This document shows positions 16,235 through 25,069 of a stretch of DNA of 64,000 nt, piece after piece. The notes under the pieces were generated by a model. That model was not told the origin of the DNA. It saw only the letters and a program-made list of their open reading frames with translations, and searched no databases. Location of the stretch: NCBI GenBank assembly GCA_041660225.1, contig JBAZWV010000002.1, forward strand, positions 62,001 through 126,000, in the 5' to 3' direction. The position numbers and the translations under genes were made by a program. Source of the stretch: JBAZWV01 sp041660225 (GTDB taxonomy: Bacteria > Patescibacteriota > Patescibacteriia > 2-12-FULL-60-25). Position 1 is the first letter of the stretch; every line of letters starts with the position of its first letter.

Positions 16235-17500
16235 TCATTTGACGAAGTTGCGAGTGGGTTCGGGATTCTGAAGATTCCAGAGATACACGTTGGGCATATC
16301 CATCTGGCAGCCCTTCATGCACTTCGAGACGTCGAGTCCGCCTTCCGACGGTGGCTTGCGGGTGTATTCCCAGCACGCCTGACGACGATCTCCGTGCCAG
16401 ATCTCGGTGAACGATTGCTCGTTCACATTGCCGAAACGGAAACGATGGTCACCGATCTCCTTGCCGTTCTCGATGCGACCGAGATGCGCGGAGCAGCCCC
16501 ACACCTCCCCGTCGGCTTCGACGTAGGCCCAGAAGTACGGCGTCGAGTAGCAGGTGTTGTACCCGCGCCACTCCGCATCCTGCTGGGTCATCGCGCCGCG
16601 ACGAATCGTAATCTCGAACGTCTTGGTTTCTTCGCGCTGAAGCTCATCGAAGAGATTCAGCCACGCATCGTTCGAGTAACTCGTCCCATGGTACATGTCG
16701 GAACGCGTGACGCCGAGTTTTGCGTCGGCTTCCTCGTGGAGCTCGACCGTGTGTTGTTTATACGGCTTCACCGCGAGGTTATCCGCACCGAGATCACGAA
16801 GCAGCTTTGCGAGCGGCACGATCGTGTCGATGTTCGTCGGATACTCCTGATAGATCTGAAGCGTGCGACGATTCTTCACACCCTGCGCCGCAGGAACCGC
16901 GACGATCTGACCGAGAATCTGCACGCCCGCGCCGATCCGGTTGCGGATCCGCACGGCGTCGGTGAGATTCTTCACGACCTTGTGGAAGTCGCTCTCTTTG
17001 GTGCGATGGATCATCGCGTACGACTCGGGAGTGCCGGCGTTGAACGACGCTCGCACCCACTTGAGACCCTTCGCCTTGAAGGCACGCTCGCTGAAGTCCT
17101 CGTCGAGGCCTGTCGCGTTCGTGGTGATCGCGGTATCGATCCCGAGCTCATCGCAGAGCACGATGATGTCGGCGAGATCTTTCTTCGCGGCTTTGTCGTG
17201 ATAGAGCGTCGGCTCGCCGGCACCGGCAAACATGACACTCAAGATGCCTCGCTTCGCCATGTCTTCGAGCGTGCGCGCGAAGACATCGTACGAGATCATC
17301 GGATGATCCTTGCGGTCGAGAATGTAGTCGACGGAGCAGAACGTGCATTCGTGGTTGCACACGCCGTACGGCGAGAACTCCACGTAGATGGGATAGACCT
17401 CTTTCGCCTTCTCCCAATCGTTTCGCGCGTCCTGCCAATCCGCGACACGTCGGGGATGCATATCGAGCTTCTGCCCGTCGATGCGCGTCCTATCACTCAT
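16235..17500 (-). CDS. Radical SAM/SPASM-type protein
   Basis: The 421-residue protein has the radical SAM cluster motif CNHECTFC (C48, C52, C55), followed by the GAGEPTLYHD strand typical of the family near residue 97. The C-terminal 100 residues carry at least five cysteines (CYSTPYFW, WGCSAHLG, QACWEY, KCMKGCQ), consistent with a SPASM domain that holds extra iron-sulphur clusters. Relatives include sugar and peptide-modifying dehydrogenases and mutases. No precursor peptide gene is visible, so a sugar or small-molecule substrate is more likely. AGGAGT lies 8 bases before the ATG. It has its own promoter and terminator. Confidence 0.85.
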   Translation of the reverse strand: MSDRTRIDGQKLDMHPRRVADWQDARNDWEKAKEVYPIYVEFSPYGVCNHECTFCSVDYILDRKDHPMISYDVFARTLEDMAKRGILSVMFAGAGEPTLYHDKAAKKDLADIIVLCDELGIDTAITTNATGLDEDFSERAFKAKGLKWVRASFNAGTPESYAMIHRTKESDFHKVVKNLTDAVRIRNRIGAGVQILGQIVAVPAAQGVKNRRTLQIYQEYPTNIDTIVPLAKLLRDLGADNLAVKPYKQHTVELHEEADAKLGVTRSDMYHGTSYSNDAWLNLFDELQREETKTFEITIRRGAMTQQDAEWRGYNTCYSTPYFWAYVEADGEVWGCSAHLGRIENGKEIGDHRFRFGNVNEQSFTEIWHGDRRQACWEYTRKPPSEGGLDVSKCMKGCQMDMPNVYLWNLQNPEPTRNFVK

Positions 17501-17539
17501 GAAAAGAACTCCTGTCTGTTGAAGGTTACGAACTTCGCA

Positions 17540-17568
17540 ACCCTATATAAAAACGGCCCGACCGTCAA
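17540..17568 (-). promoter_or_regulatory. Promoter of the SPASM radical SAM gene
   Basis: Minus strand: TTGACG, 17-base spacer, TAGGGT. A short ACGG/CCGT hairpin with a T-run lies in the spacer and could weakly terminate the operon upstream. Confidence 0.75.
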
Positions 17569-17575
17569 TCAGCAG

Positions 17576-18274
17576 CTACACGCCCCGACGGTATGAGGAC
17601 GACTGTTCCGCTTCTTCAAGCGCGTGGGCAGAAAGACCAATTGAACGTGCAACGAGGAAGATCGCATCCGCAACTTCGGCAGGTGCGTTCATGTCGGCGA
17701 TGAGAGCACCGAGCGCACCATCAATATTGAGCGGCAACGGTTTGCCTTTTTTGTCTGAAAAAATCCGTGCGACTTCGAATGCAAAATCCAGATGCGGTGT
17801 CGCAGGCAATTGTTTTTTCGCGATCTCTTTCAACGCCATCGTTCGAGGATCCACGTCATATTCCGGATGACCAAGCCCCGGAAGACGACGCTTCTCTGCG
17901 AGTGCCGCGTCCACGACAGATTCTGCAGCTTGTTTTCCTTCCACGGCTTCACGCATCCAGAGCGACGCGAGTCCGCAGGCATTTCCGTGACGCGGTCCGA
18001 GCGTCAGCAATCCGGCCGCGACAGAATCCGCAAGCGGTTTTCCGCAGGATGCGACCGTACGCGTAACGGACGCGGAAGGCGGTTCGGTCCCATGATCCAC
18101 GCATGCGACGAACATCGCACGCAACACCTCATGTTCCGCCTGGGATGGTTCACGTCCGGTCCACGCAAGCCACGCAACCGAAACGACATCCGAGGTCGCC
18201 ATGAGATCGCTCAGGCGTTTTCCGCGGAGTTCGTATTCGCCGTTTTGCATGGCGCCGATGGACGTCGCATTCAT
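17576..18274 (-). CDS. Citryl-CoA lyase-like protein (ATP-citrate lyase C-terminal module)
   Basis: This 232-residue protein is a stand-alone version of the C-terminal, citrate-synthase-like module of ATP-citrate lyase. It has the DHG loop (60-62), GLLTLGPRHGNA (88-99), GLGHPEYDVDPR (133-144) and LNIDGALGA (182-190). These carry the equivalents of the catalytic residues H96, H136 and D185. Such modules cleave or form a C-C bond between an acyl-CoA and a 2-oxoacid. Its ATG overlaps the stop of the SucD-like gene by ATGA, and a SucC-like gene comes before that. The natural oxoacid substrate is unknown; in this operon it may not be citrate. It is the last gene of the operon. Confidence 0.85.
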   Translation of the reverse strand: MNATSIGAMQNGEYELRGKRLSDLMATSDVVSVAWLAWTGREPSQAEHEVLRAMFVACVDHGTEPPSASVTRTVASCGKPLADSVAAGLLTLGPRHGNACGLASLWMREAVEGKQAAESVVDAALAEKRRLPGLGHPEYDVDPRTMALKEIAKKQLPATPHLDFAFEVARIFSDKKGKPLPLNIDGALGALIADMNAPAEVADAIFLVARSIGLSAHALEEAEQSSSYRRGV

Positions 18275-19158
18275 ACTTCTGTACAGCTCAACACAAAATC
18301 CCGAACAGATCCAGTCACCCGGATTCCCCTCGCCTCCAAAAGGCTACGCAGGTCGCGCACGCTCACATCGTCCTCACCTAAAATCGTTCCGGTATGACCG
18401 TAGGGCAAACCACGCGGAAGATTGTCCAATGCATCACCGGCAAGCAGAATACTCGCAGGTTTTTGAAGCGTTGTTTCGCCGGACGCGAGCTGCAGCACCC
18501 ACGGTTGTCCCGGTTCAACGAACAATGCGAGTCTGCGAACTTCTGGCAATGATTCACACCAGCGAATCGCCTCTTCAAGCGCTGTTCCGGAAATACGATC
18601 TCCGCCAATCGCCATCGCGACACGAATGCCGATCCCCGCGTTTCCCAGCGCCATCATGAGTTCATTCGCCATTCCGCCCGATGTTGAAATCACAGCAATA
18701 TCGCCCTCGTGAAGAATATCGAATGGACGTTCACCTCCTAAATATCCCAAACGGAACGGAGGGAATTGAAGATATCCAACCGAACTCGGGCCCAAAACCA
18801 TCGCACCGCTCTTTTTCGCAAGATCCCGAATCATTAATGCATCGTGAACCGGAACATTCTCGCTCAGGATATGAACGAAACGAATCCCCGCTTCGATGGC
18901 CTCGATGACGGCTCCCAAAACGCGTTGCGGCGGCACAACGACACAGCTCGCTTCCACGGCTGGAAACATCGCACGCAATTCCGCGACAGAATTGAACACC
19001 GGTTTTTCCAAAACAGTCTGCCCTCCCTTCCCCGGTGTCACTCCGCCGACAACCTGAACACCGCTGCCGAGCAGCCACTCGGTCATGCGCGCTCCTTCTT
19101 TGCCCGTAATGCCCTGGATCGCAACCAATGCATCCGGTGAAAACAATTTCATGTTCAT
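18271..19158 (-). CDS. Succinyl-CoA synthetase alpha-like subunit
   Basis: The 295-residue protein follows the alpha subunit of succinyl-CoA synthetase. It has a CoA-binding start (GITGKEGARMTEW...GGVTPGKGG, residues 16-46), an IGGDRISGT loop near 184-192, and the phosphohistidine motif GHTGT with H255 (GHAGA in the classical enzyme). It would form an acyl-phosphate and then an acyl-CoA from a carboxylic acid together with the beta-like partner. It overlaps both neighbours by ATGA, so the three are coupled. The ATG at 19158 is preferred over the methionine two codons later because of that overlap. Confidence 0.87.
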   Translation of the reverse strand: MNMKLFSPDALVAIQGITGKEGARMTEWLLGSGVQVVGGVTPGKGGQTVLEKPVFNSVAELRAMFPAVEASCVVVPPQRVLGAVIEAIEAGIRFVHILSENVPVHDALMIRDLAKKSGAMVLGPSSVGYLQFPPFRLGYLGGERPFDILHEGDIAVISTSGGMANELMMALGNAGIGIRVAMAIGGDRISGTALEEAIRWCESLPEVRRLALFVEPGQPWVLQLASGETTLQKPASILLAGDALDNLPRGLPYGHTGTILGEDDVSVRDLRSLLEARGIRVTGSVRDFVLSCTEV

Positions 19159-20285
19159 ACATTCTTCGCTGCGGCGACGACCGCCAGTGCGGATTCGTGC
19201 AGGTCAACATCTGCGCGATCAAAACGAACCGTCACTCCGTGCTCACTTCCCCATCGCAACGTTTCTTCCTGCGCGGCCTTCGTGTTCGGCCCGTCACGAC
19301 GAATCACAATCGGCACACGAAGACCCAGCTCTTCGATCGTCGAACGCACGGCGCCCACTGTTGCCTGGATATCGGTAAAATTCGCAAACGATCCCGCGAT
19401 CCACACGGCACGGATGCCCGGCTTCGCCAACACAACCCTCGACGCCGCACGAACGGATTCCACATCCGGATTCCCACTCATTTCCACATAATTCGCCGCA
19501 CGTCCTCCCGCAGCCGCGAGCGCATCCAACGCCACCAAGCTCGCGCCACCACCGGATAAAATGAGCGCGATATCTCCATCGAGTTCCACATATTTTCCGA
19601 GCGTTCCTCGATGACCCGCCGCTTCGAGAAGATGTGCATACGCTCGCTCGCGTTCAGAAAGAGGACGATGCGTCCCCGGAAGCGTCGTGAGCTCACTCCA
19701 TTCCGGATGACGAAATGCGGCCGAATCATCCAATTCCACTTTGGCATCGAGCGCCATGACAGATCCATCCTCAAGAATCGCCAACGGATTAATCTCCATC
19801 GAGAGCGCATCATTTTTTCGAAATGCTTCGAGCAAGACTTTTAACAAATCCTGAACGGGCTTTGGCGCATCGAGCGATCCGAGATCCGCGTCCGAATAAA
19901 CAAAGACGGATCGTGCAACGGAAACATCCATCCCGCCGGATGGTGACACCGTCGCACGAATCGCTCCGGCAGAACGATCGAGATCGATCGACACCAACCA
20001 TAGTTCTTTGAACGTGGCTTCCGTTTCCAGCAAAACGCCGGCGCACGGTTCGTCCGCAACGGCTGTTCGGATTTCCTGAAGGACAGACGGAAACGCTGCG
20101 GACTCTGAAACCCGTTTCACAAGTCCTCTCTTTCCGCGTCGTCCGGATACCACCTGCGCTTTCGCAAACAACGGAAAAGTGACGCCGACGGACGATGCGT
20201 CGTTAAAAGACAAAAACGTCCCGGTGGGGACGCGGATGCCCGCCTGGGTCAGCAGCTTCTTGGCGTCGACCTCGATCAGTTTCAT
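19155..20285 (-). CDS. Succinyl-CoA synthetase beta-like subunit (ATP-grasp)
   Basis: The 376-residue protein has the ATP-grasp N-terminal half of SucC (KKLLTQAGIRVPTGTF at 9-24, PLFAKAQVVSGRRGKRG at 38-54, SMEINPLAI near 172) and the C-terminal CoA-ligase half (LSGGGASLVALDALAAAGGRAANY near 240-262). It would activate a carboxylic acid with ATP and CoA together with the alpha-like subunit. Together with the alpha-like and citryl-CoA-lyase-like genes it recreates the whole module set of ATP-citrate lyase as three proteins. It starts 4 bases after the stop of the 4,6-dehydratase gene, so it belongs to the nonulosonate operon. Confidence 0.87.
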   Translation of the reverse strand: MKLIEVDAKKLLTQAGIRVPTGTFLSFNDASSVGVTFPLFAKAQVVSGRRGKRGLVKRVSESAAFPSVLQEIRTAVADEPCAGVLLETEATFKELWLVSIDLDRSAGAIRATVSPSGGMDVSVARSVFVYSDADLGSLDAPKPVQDLLKVLLEAFRKNDALSMEINPLAILEDGSVMALDAKVELDDSAAFRHPEWSELTTLPGTHRPLSERERAYAHLLEAAGHRGTLGKYVELDGDIALILSGGGASLVALDALAAAGGRAANYVEMSGNPDVESVRAASRVVLAKPGIRAVWIAGSFANFTDIQATVGAVRSTIEELGLRVPIVIRRDGPNTKAAQEETLRWGSEHGVTVRFDRADVDLHESALAVVAAAKNV

Positions 20286-20289
20286 GGAC

Positions 20290-21348
20290 TTACATCATCG
20301 AATCCTCGATGTAGCTTTCACTCGCTTGAATGATTCGCTTGATCTGCTCCTTATTCATGATCCGATCCTGGAGTTCCGGAGAGTCCGTGCTGTATTCTTT
20401 GGCGCTCACGCGATGCGCGTCCGGATAATCCGAATCGGAAACCGGTTCGTCGTCCGTCGCCACAAACGGCTTCAGGATGAACATGTCCGGCGTCTCCAAG
20501 GCGTTCTCGCATTCGTCACGACCCACCAACTTTTCGTGCATGCGTTCGCCGAACAACCGGCCGATCTGATCGATCTTGATCGAAGAAACCTCTTTGCCAA
20601 ATTTCGGCGCATATAACTCAACGAGCGCTTCTGCGAGGTCCGTGATGCGCATGATGGGCATTTTCAAAATAAAAATCTCGCGATCCCGCATCAGATTCGT
20701 GGCCTTGAAAATCAATTGCACGGCATCATCAATCGACATGAAGAATCGTCGCATGAGCGGATCCGTCACCGTGACCGGACCACCGTTCTTGATCTGCCAA
20801 CAAAATAACGGAACGACGGAGCCGCGCGTACCGATCACGTTTCCGAAACGGACAAAACAGAATTTCGTTTTCTTCGTTCCCTTGTAGTGATACACGGCCG
20901 ACATCAATTTTTCGGAAAGCAGTTTCGTGCACCCGAGAACGCTCGTAGGGTCCGCCGCTTTGTCCGTCGAGATACCGACGACTTTTTCGACGTTATTCTT
21001 GAGCGCACATTCAATCACGTTCTGCGTACCGAGCACGTTCGTCTTCACCGCTTCAAATGGATCGTTCTCACAACCCGACACATGCTTGAGCGCTGCGGCG
21101 TGAAACACAATATCCACGCCTTCCATCGCCATGTTGAGACGGTCCTTATCACGGACGTCCCCGAGCAAAAAACGCAAACGGATATCGTTGTTCAAACGCA
21201 TGCGCGCCTGGAACTGCTTGCTGTCATCACGACTGAACACGCGGATCTGTTTCGGTTCCAGTGCGAGAAGTGTGCGGACAATATGAAAGCCGATGGAACC
21301 TGTTCCACCGGTGACCAAGATATTTTTGCCCTTGAACTCATTTAGCAT
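20290..21348 (-). CDS. UDP-N-acetylglucosamine 4,6-dehydratase-like protein
   Basis: The 352-residue protein resembles the PseB/LegB/WbpM family: GGTGSIG at 14-20, the STDKAADPTSVLGCTK active site near 125-140, and the FVRFGNVIGTRGSV stretch afterwards. It would make the 4-keto-6-deoxy intermediate that feeds the aminotransferase next to it. The usual YxxxK tyrosine is replaced: the motif reads L-G-C-T-K. WbpM-type members have methionine there and use the lysine as base, so activity is still likely. It overlaps the aminotransferase gene by 11 bases. The product could be a legionaminic or bacillosamine-type precursor. Confidence 0.83.
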   Translation of the reverse strand: MLNEFKGKNILVTGGTGSIGFHIVRTLLALEPKQIRVFSRDDSKQFQARMRLNNDIRLRFLLGDVRDKDRLNMAMEGVDIVFHAAALKHVSGCENDPFEAVKTNVLGTQNVIECALKNNVEKVVGISTDKAADPTSVLGCTKLLSEKLMSAVYHYKGTKKTKFCFVRFGNVIGTRGSVVPLFCWQIKNGGPVTVTDPLMRRFFMSIDDAVQLIFKATNLMRDREIFILKMPIMRITDLAEALVELYAPKFGKEVSSIKIDQIGRLFGERMHEKLVGRDECENALETPDMFILKPFVATDDEPVSDSDYPDAHRVSAKEYSTDSPELQDRIMNKEQIKRIIQASESYIEDSMM

Positions 21349-22462
21349 AGGATTGCAAAACTGCTCGTAGGGTACCAGCTATATACCCGATGTCCCGTTT
21401 CGTCAATCCAACAAAGATCGGAAGGGCGAGAGAAGAATCGCTGACCGACTCGGACACGGGGTAATCACCTTTTCGATACCCGAATTGTTTTTTATAAAAA
21501 TCGAACAGATGCATCGACGGTAAATACGGCTTCGTCTGGATCCCTTTTTCTTTCAAGGCGCGAATGACTTCATCGCGAGGAATCTTCTTATTCGCGATCT
21601 GGATCACATACACGAAATACGTATGACGATTTCCCGGAGCGACCTGTGGCGTCAGGACGAGATCCGGATGCGATCCAAGCTCGGCGTCGTACAGGGCCGC
21701 AATCCGTCGCCGTTCACCGATCAAAAAATCAATCTTATGAAGCTGCGCCAGCCCGAGTGCGGCACTCATCTCGTCCATACGGTAGTTGTAGCCGAGATAC
21801 TTGTGATCGAGCCACTGCATGTCATCACCGCGGCCCTGGTTCGCCAAACTCTTCGCAATCTTGTAGACACGTTCTGAATCTGTGACGAGCATTCCGCCTT
21901 CTCCCGTCGTCATTTGCTTGTTGGGATAAAACGCAAATACGGCAGATTCGCCGAACGTTCCAACAGGTTTCTTTTTATATGTCGCACACACCGACTCGCA
22001 GGCATCTTCGATCACCTTCAACCGATGCTTCTTTGCGATCTTCATGATCGGAGCCATATCCGCTGACTGGCCAAAAATGTGTACGACAAGAATCGCCTTC
22101 GTCTTCTTCGTAATCTTTTTCTCAATCAGCTTCGGATCCATGTTGTACGTCAATGGATCGATGTCGACGAACACCGGTTTCGCGCCGACATACATAACGC
22201 AGTTCCCTGATGCGACGAATGAAAACGGAGCCGTAATAACTTCGTCACCAGGACCGACACCCGCCGCGATCATCGCGAGATGCAACCCCGCCGTCCCGCT
22301 GCTCACGCTCACCGCATACTTCGAACCCATCTTTTTTGCGAACGCTTTTTCAAATTCGACATGGACAGGGCCCAGGCTCAACATCCCGCTGCGCAACACG
22401 CGCGTCACGGCGTTGATTTCTTCGGACGTGATATATGGTTTCGCGACAGGATATTTCTTCAT
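21338..22462 (-). CDS. DegT-family aminotransferase (UDP-4-keto-6-deoxysugar aminotransferase)
   Basis: The 374-residue PLP enzyme has the VIEDACES aspartate (D153) and the catalytic lysine K182 (FYPNKQMTTGEGG), both typical of the DegT/DnrJ/EryC1 family. It would add an amino group at C4 of the keto sugar made by the dehydratase, as LegC or PglE does. It overlaps the dehydratase gene by 11 bases and the acetyltransferase gene by 4, forming a dehydratase-aminotransferase-acetyltransferase block. This is the standard route to a 2,4-diacetamido-2,4,6-trideoxyhexose. Confidence 0.88.
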   Translation of the reverse strand: MKKYPVAKPYITSEEINAVTRVLRSGMLSLGPVHVEFEKAFAKKMGSKYAVSVSSGTAGLHLAMIAAGVGPGDEVITAPFSFVASGNCVMYVGAKPVFVDIDPLTYNMDPKLIEKKITKKTKAILVVHIFGQSADMAPIMKIAKKHRLKVIEDACESVCATYKKKPVGTFGESAVFAFYPNKQMTTGEGGMLVTDSERVYKIAKSLANQGRGDDMQWLDHKYLGYNYRMDEMSAALGLAQLHKIDFLIGERRRIAALYDAELGSHPDLVLTPQVAPGNRHTYFVYVIQIANKKIPRDEVIRALKEKGIQTKPYLPSMHLFDFYKKQFGYRKGDYPVSESVSDSSLALPIFVGLTKRDIGYIAGTLRAVLQSYAK

Positions 22463-22863
22463 AGCGATTTATACACCTTGGCCGGAACGCCAAATGCGAT
22501 AACGTTGGGAGGAATATCCTTATTCACGAAGCTGAATGCGCCGATGACGGAATTTTCTCCGATCGTGACGCCGGGCATAACGACGGAGTGCGATCCGATC
22601 TTGCAATTTTTCTTGAGCGTCACCATCCCCTCTTTGTTATCAATCGTGGAAACACTATAGATAGAACAATGCGAACCGATCTGTACATCGTCTTCGATGG
22701 TGACGCCGTGCAATGCATTGATATAGGTAAACGCTCCGATATCCGTCTTTTTTCCTAATGAAAAATTCTTCGTGTGACGCACGATCCAATTCCACGCCGT
22801 CAATTTTCCATCTTCGACAACCGGAGGTGTCCAGTCTGCAAAGCGGTTATCTGTATCATTCAT
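22459..22863 (-). CDS. Hexapeptide-repeat acyltransferase
   Basis: The 134-residue protein has the left-handed beta-helix repeats of the hexapeptide family (IGAFTYI, IGSHCSI, IGSHSVV, IGENSVI) and the closing loop KDIPPNVIAFGVPAKVYK. It would N-acylate the C4 amino group, normally with an acetyl group from acetyl-CoA. It is short for this family and has no N-terminal UDP-binding Rossmann domain, so it resembles the compact type. If an unusual acyl-CoA comes from the SucCD-like pair, this would be a candidate user; that is inference. It overlaps the aminotransferase gene by 4 bases. Confidence 0.85.
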   Translation of the reverse strand: MNDTDNRFADWTPPVVEDGKLTAWNWIVRHTKNFSLGKKTDIGAFTYINALHGVTIEDDVQIGSHCSIYSVSTIDNKEGMVTLKKNCKIGSHSVVMPGVTIGENSVIGAFSFVNKDIPPNVIAFGVPAKVYKSL

Positions 22864-24019
22864 AATTGAATCGTTTCATGAGAAGCGAGGAAGTATCGTC
22901 AAGCGTTTCCAGAAAACGCACCACGCGCAACGCGGCATTTCCATCGCCCCACGGATTCGTCACCGTGGAAAGCCGCGCGCGGAATTCGGGATCGGACAGC
23001 GCCCGCGTGATCGCCACGGTAATATCAGCACGATCATGTGAGGCATCGATCACGTTGTCTCCACGCTGTCGTCCGACCTGGCGGGTGCCGATATTCACAA
23101 CCGGTGTCTGGAAAGATGCAGACTCAATCATAGCGCCGCTGCTGTTTCCGATCCAGACGGCGGCTTCGCGCTCGAGCGCCAAAAAATCGGTATGCGGGAG
23201 ATTCTGAAAAATACGCACGCGTGGATTACTGCGTTCCCGTTCGATCACGTCGATCATTTCTCGTCCCCCGGGATCCGCATTTGGATAGCTAATGACGATC
23301 GGCATTTCAAAAGAGTTTGCTGCGGCAAGCGTCTCCTCCATCTGTCGTGCCGCCTCGTTCGCGGTTTCCGTGACGGGATGTTGCGTGATCAAGAGGATCT
23401 GTTGATTCGGATCCAATTCCAAACGACGGAACAACTCTTCGCGTGTCGGAAGCGGTTGATTCAAAATCGTATCCAATGCCGGTGCGCCAACCACATGGAT
23501 GCGCTCGGGATCCTCTCCCATCTTTACGATACGGCCTGCCGCTTCCTGCGTCGCGGGAAAATGAACATGCGCAAGTTTCGTGATCGCGTGACGTGTCACA
23601 TCGTCCACCGTTCCAGACTCATCGCCACCATGAAGATGACCCGTGGGAATTCCAAGATACACACACGCAAGCGCCGTACACAGCATCTCCGGACGATCAC
23701 CGAGAAGGAGAACGAAATCCGGTCGGTCCGTCTGCAATGCGGAAACAAGAAGCGGCAGGAGCGCTCCAGAAAACACCGCCTGCGCCGAACGCGCATCGGA
23801 CTCGAACACTGCGGGAAGACGGGTCACATCCGGAAATTCTTTTTCAACCTCATGGACCGTTTCACCGAACTCAGGCATGAGGTGCATCCCCGTCGCATAT
23901 ATTTTCAATGACAGGAATTCGCTCTTTGCGATCTCTCGCAGCACGGGAATCATCAACCCAAAATCGGCTCTGGTTCCAGAGACGTACGCAATGTTCTTTC
24001 GATTAGGGCCGGATGTCAT
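22856..24019 (-). CDS. Hydrolysing UDP-sugar 2-epimerase (NeuC/LegG type)
   Basis: The 387-residue protein belongs to the UDP-GlcNAc 2-epimerase fold, with GTRADFGL at 15-22, GDRPEML near 106, a HLHGGDESGTVDD loop near 130 and GNSSGAMIES near 290. Placement beside NeuB and NeuA points to the hydrolysing type that releases UDP and gives a manno-configured sugar for condensation with PEP. It overlaps the NeuB gene by 17 bases and the acyltransferase by 8. It is probably a legionaminic-type enzyme (2,4-diacetamido-trideoxymannose) rather than ManNAc, given the neighbours. Confidence 0.85.
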   Translation of the reverse strand: MTSGPNRKNIAYVSGTRADFGLMIPVLREIAKSEFLSLKIYATGMHLMPEFGETVHEVEKEFPDVTRLPAVFESDARSAQAVFSGALLPLLVSALQTDRPDFVLLLGDRPEMLCTALACVYLGIPTGHLHGGDESGTVDDVTRHAITKLAHVHFPATQEAAGRIVKMGEDPERIHVVGAPALDTILNQPLPTREELFRRLELDPNQQILLITQHPVTETANEAARQMEETLAAANSFEMPIVISYPNADPGGREMIDVIERERSNPRVRIFQNLPHTDFLALEREAAVWIGNSSGAMIESASFQTPVVNIGTRQVGRQRGDNVIDASHDRADITVAITRALSDPEFRARLSTVTNPWGDGNAALRVVRFLETLDDTSSLLMKRFNYE

Positions 24020-25064
24020 GAGGTCGGAGAAGCGTGTCGGCCGGGATCATACGCCGTGCCGTTTTCCCCAAGATGCGCGAATACTCGCGTGGCTGGATCC
24101 CCGTTCCGGGACGCTTTATTCCGATATTGTTGTGCGTGAATTTCTCGCCCTTGTCAATGGGTTTGAGTGTCACGAGGCTCTTGCGAACCAACGGAGCGAT
24201 GATCTTTTCACTCGGATTCGGAGCCTTCTTCGATGAACCCAGAACCGTCGTTGCGAGACGTACGGCCTCTACCATCGAGCGTAACTCGTCCGGTTCCAAT
24301 GACGCTTTGTGATCCGGTCCTGCCATGTTCTTATCGAGCGTAAAATGTTTCTCAATCACGCATGCGCCCATTGCAGTCACCATGATGGGAATCTGAATTC
24401 CGGCGGTGTGATCGGAATACCCAACGAGCACCGGAAGGTTTTCCATCATCGTCGTCATCGCGCGTAAATTCGTTTCTTCCGGCGGACACGGATAATTTGA
24501 GGTGCAGTGCAACATCGCGATCTTCCGATTCCCCGCCTTCTGTATCACCGCGATGGCGTCTTCAACTTCTTTCATTGTTCCCATGCCTGTCCCCAAAATC
24601 ATTGGCTTCCCGAACGAGGCCGCATACGCAATGACGGGAAGATTCGTGAGATCCCCGGATCCGAATTTGAACGCCGGAATACCGAGCTTGCGCAAAAAAT
24701 CCACGCTGTTCTTTCCTCCATGCGGCGTTGAAAGAAAAAGAATCTTTCGCTTTTTCGCACGCGCGATGAGCAGCGGATAATCTTTGTCCTTCAATTCAAG
24801 TTCGCGCAACATCTCTATCTGGCTTTTGACCTTCCCGATATTCTTTTTTTGATACGCGGCCATCTCGCCCTGCGACGTCACCACATCCTCGGCATGAAAC
24901 GTCTGAAACTTTACAGCATCGGCTCCTGCATCCGCTGCAGCGTCAATCAACTTCAGTGCCAGATCCAAACGTCCGTTATGATTCACCCCGGCTTCCGCAA
25001 TGATAAAAACGGGATGGCCGTAGCCGACGGTTGCCGGTCCGATGCGGAATGTTTGTGTGGTCAT
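24003..25064 (-). CDS. neuB: N-acetylneuraminate (legionaminate) synthase
   Basis: The 353-residue protein has the NeuB barrel signatures (EAGVNHNG at 24-31, DAVKFQTF near 51, STPHGG near 111, HCTSNYPCP near 190, GYSDHT near 217, KHF near 241) and a C-terminal antifreeze-like SAF domain (about 290-353). It condenses PEP with a manno-sugar to make a nonulosonic acid in the cytoplasm. It sits between the 2-epimerase gene and a sugar oxidoreductase gene. The neighbours suggest a legionaminic-type product. No ribosome site is visible. Confidence 0.92.
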   Translation of the reverse strand: MTTQTFRIGPATVGYGHPVFIIAEAGVNHNGRLDLALKLIDAAADAGADAVKFQTFHAEDVVTSQGEMAAYQKKNIGKVKSQIEMLRELELKDKDYPLLIARAKKRKILFLSTPHGGKNSVDFLRKLGIPAFKFGSGDLTNLPVIAYAASFGKPMILGTGMGTMKEVEDAIAVIQKAGNRKIAMLHCTSNYPCPPEETNLRAMTTMMENLPVLVGYSDHTAGIQIPIMVTAMGACVIEKHFTLDKNMAGPDHKASLEPDELRSMVEAVRLATTVLGSSKKAPNPSEKIIAPLVRKSLVTLKPIDKGEKFTHNNIGIKRPGTGIQPREYSRILGKTARRMIPADTLLRPHDIRP

Positions 25065-25069
25065 AAAAA

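Noticed and set aside
16394..17596. Long plus-strand open frame opposite the SPASM gene
   Set aside because: It is antisense to a gene with intact radical SAM cysteines and a promoter; no motif of its own.
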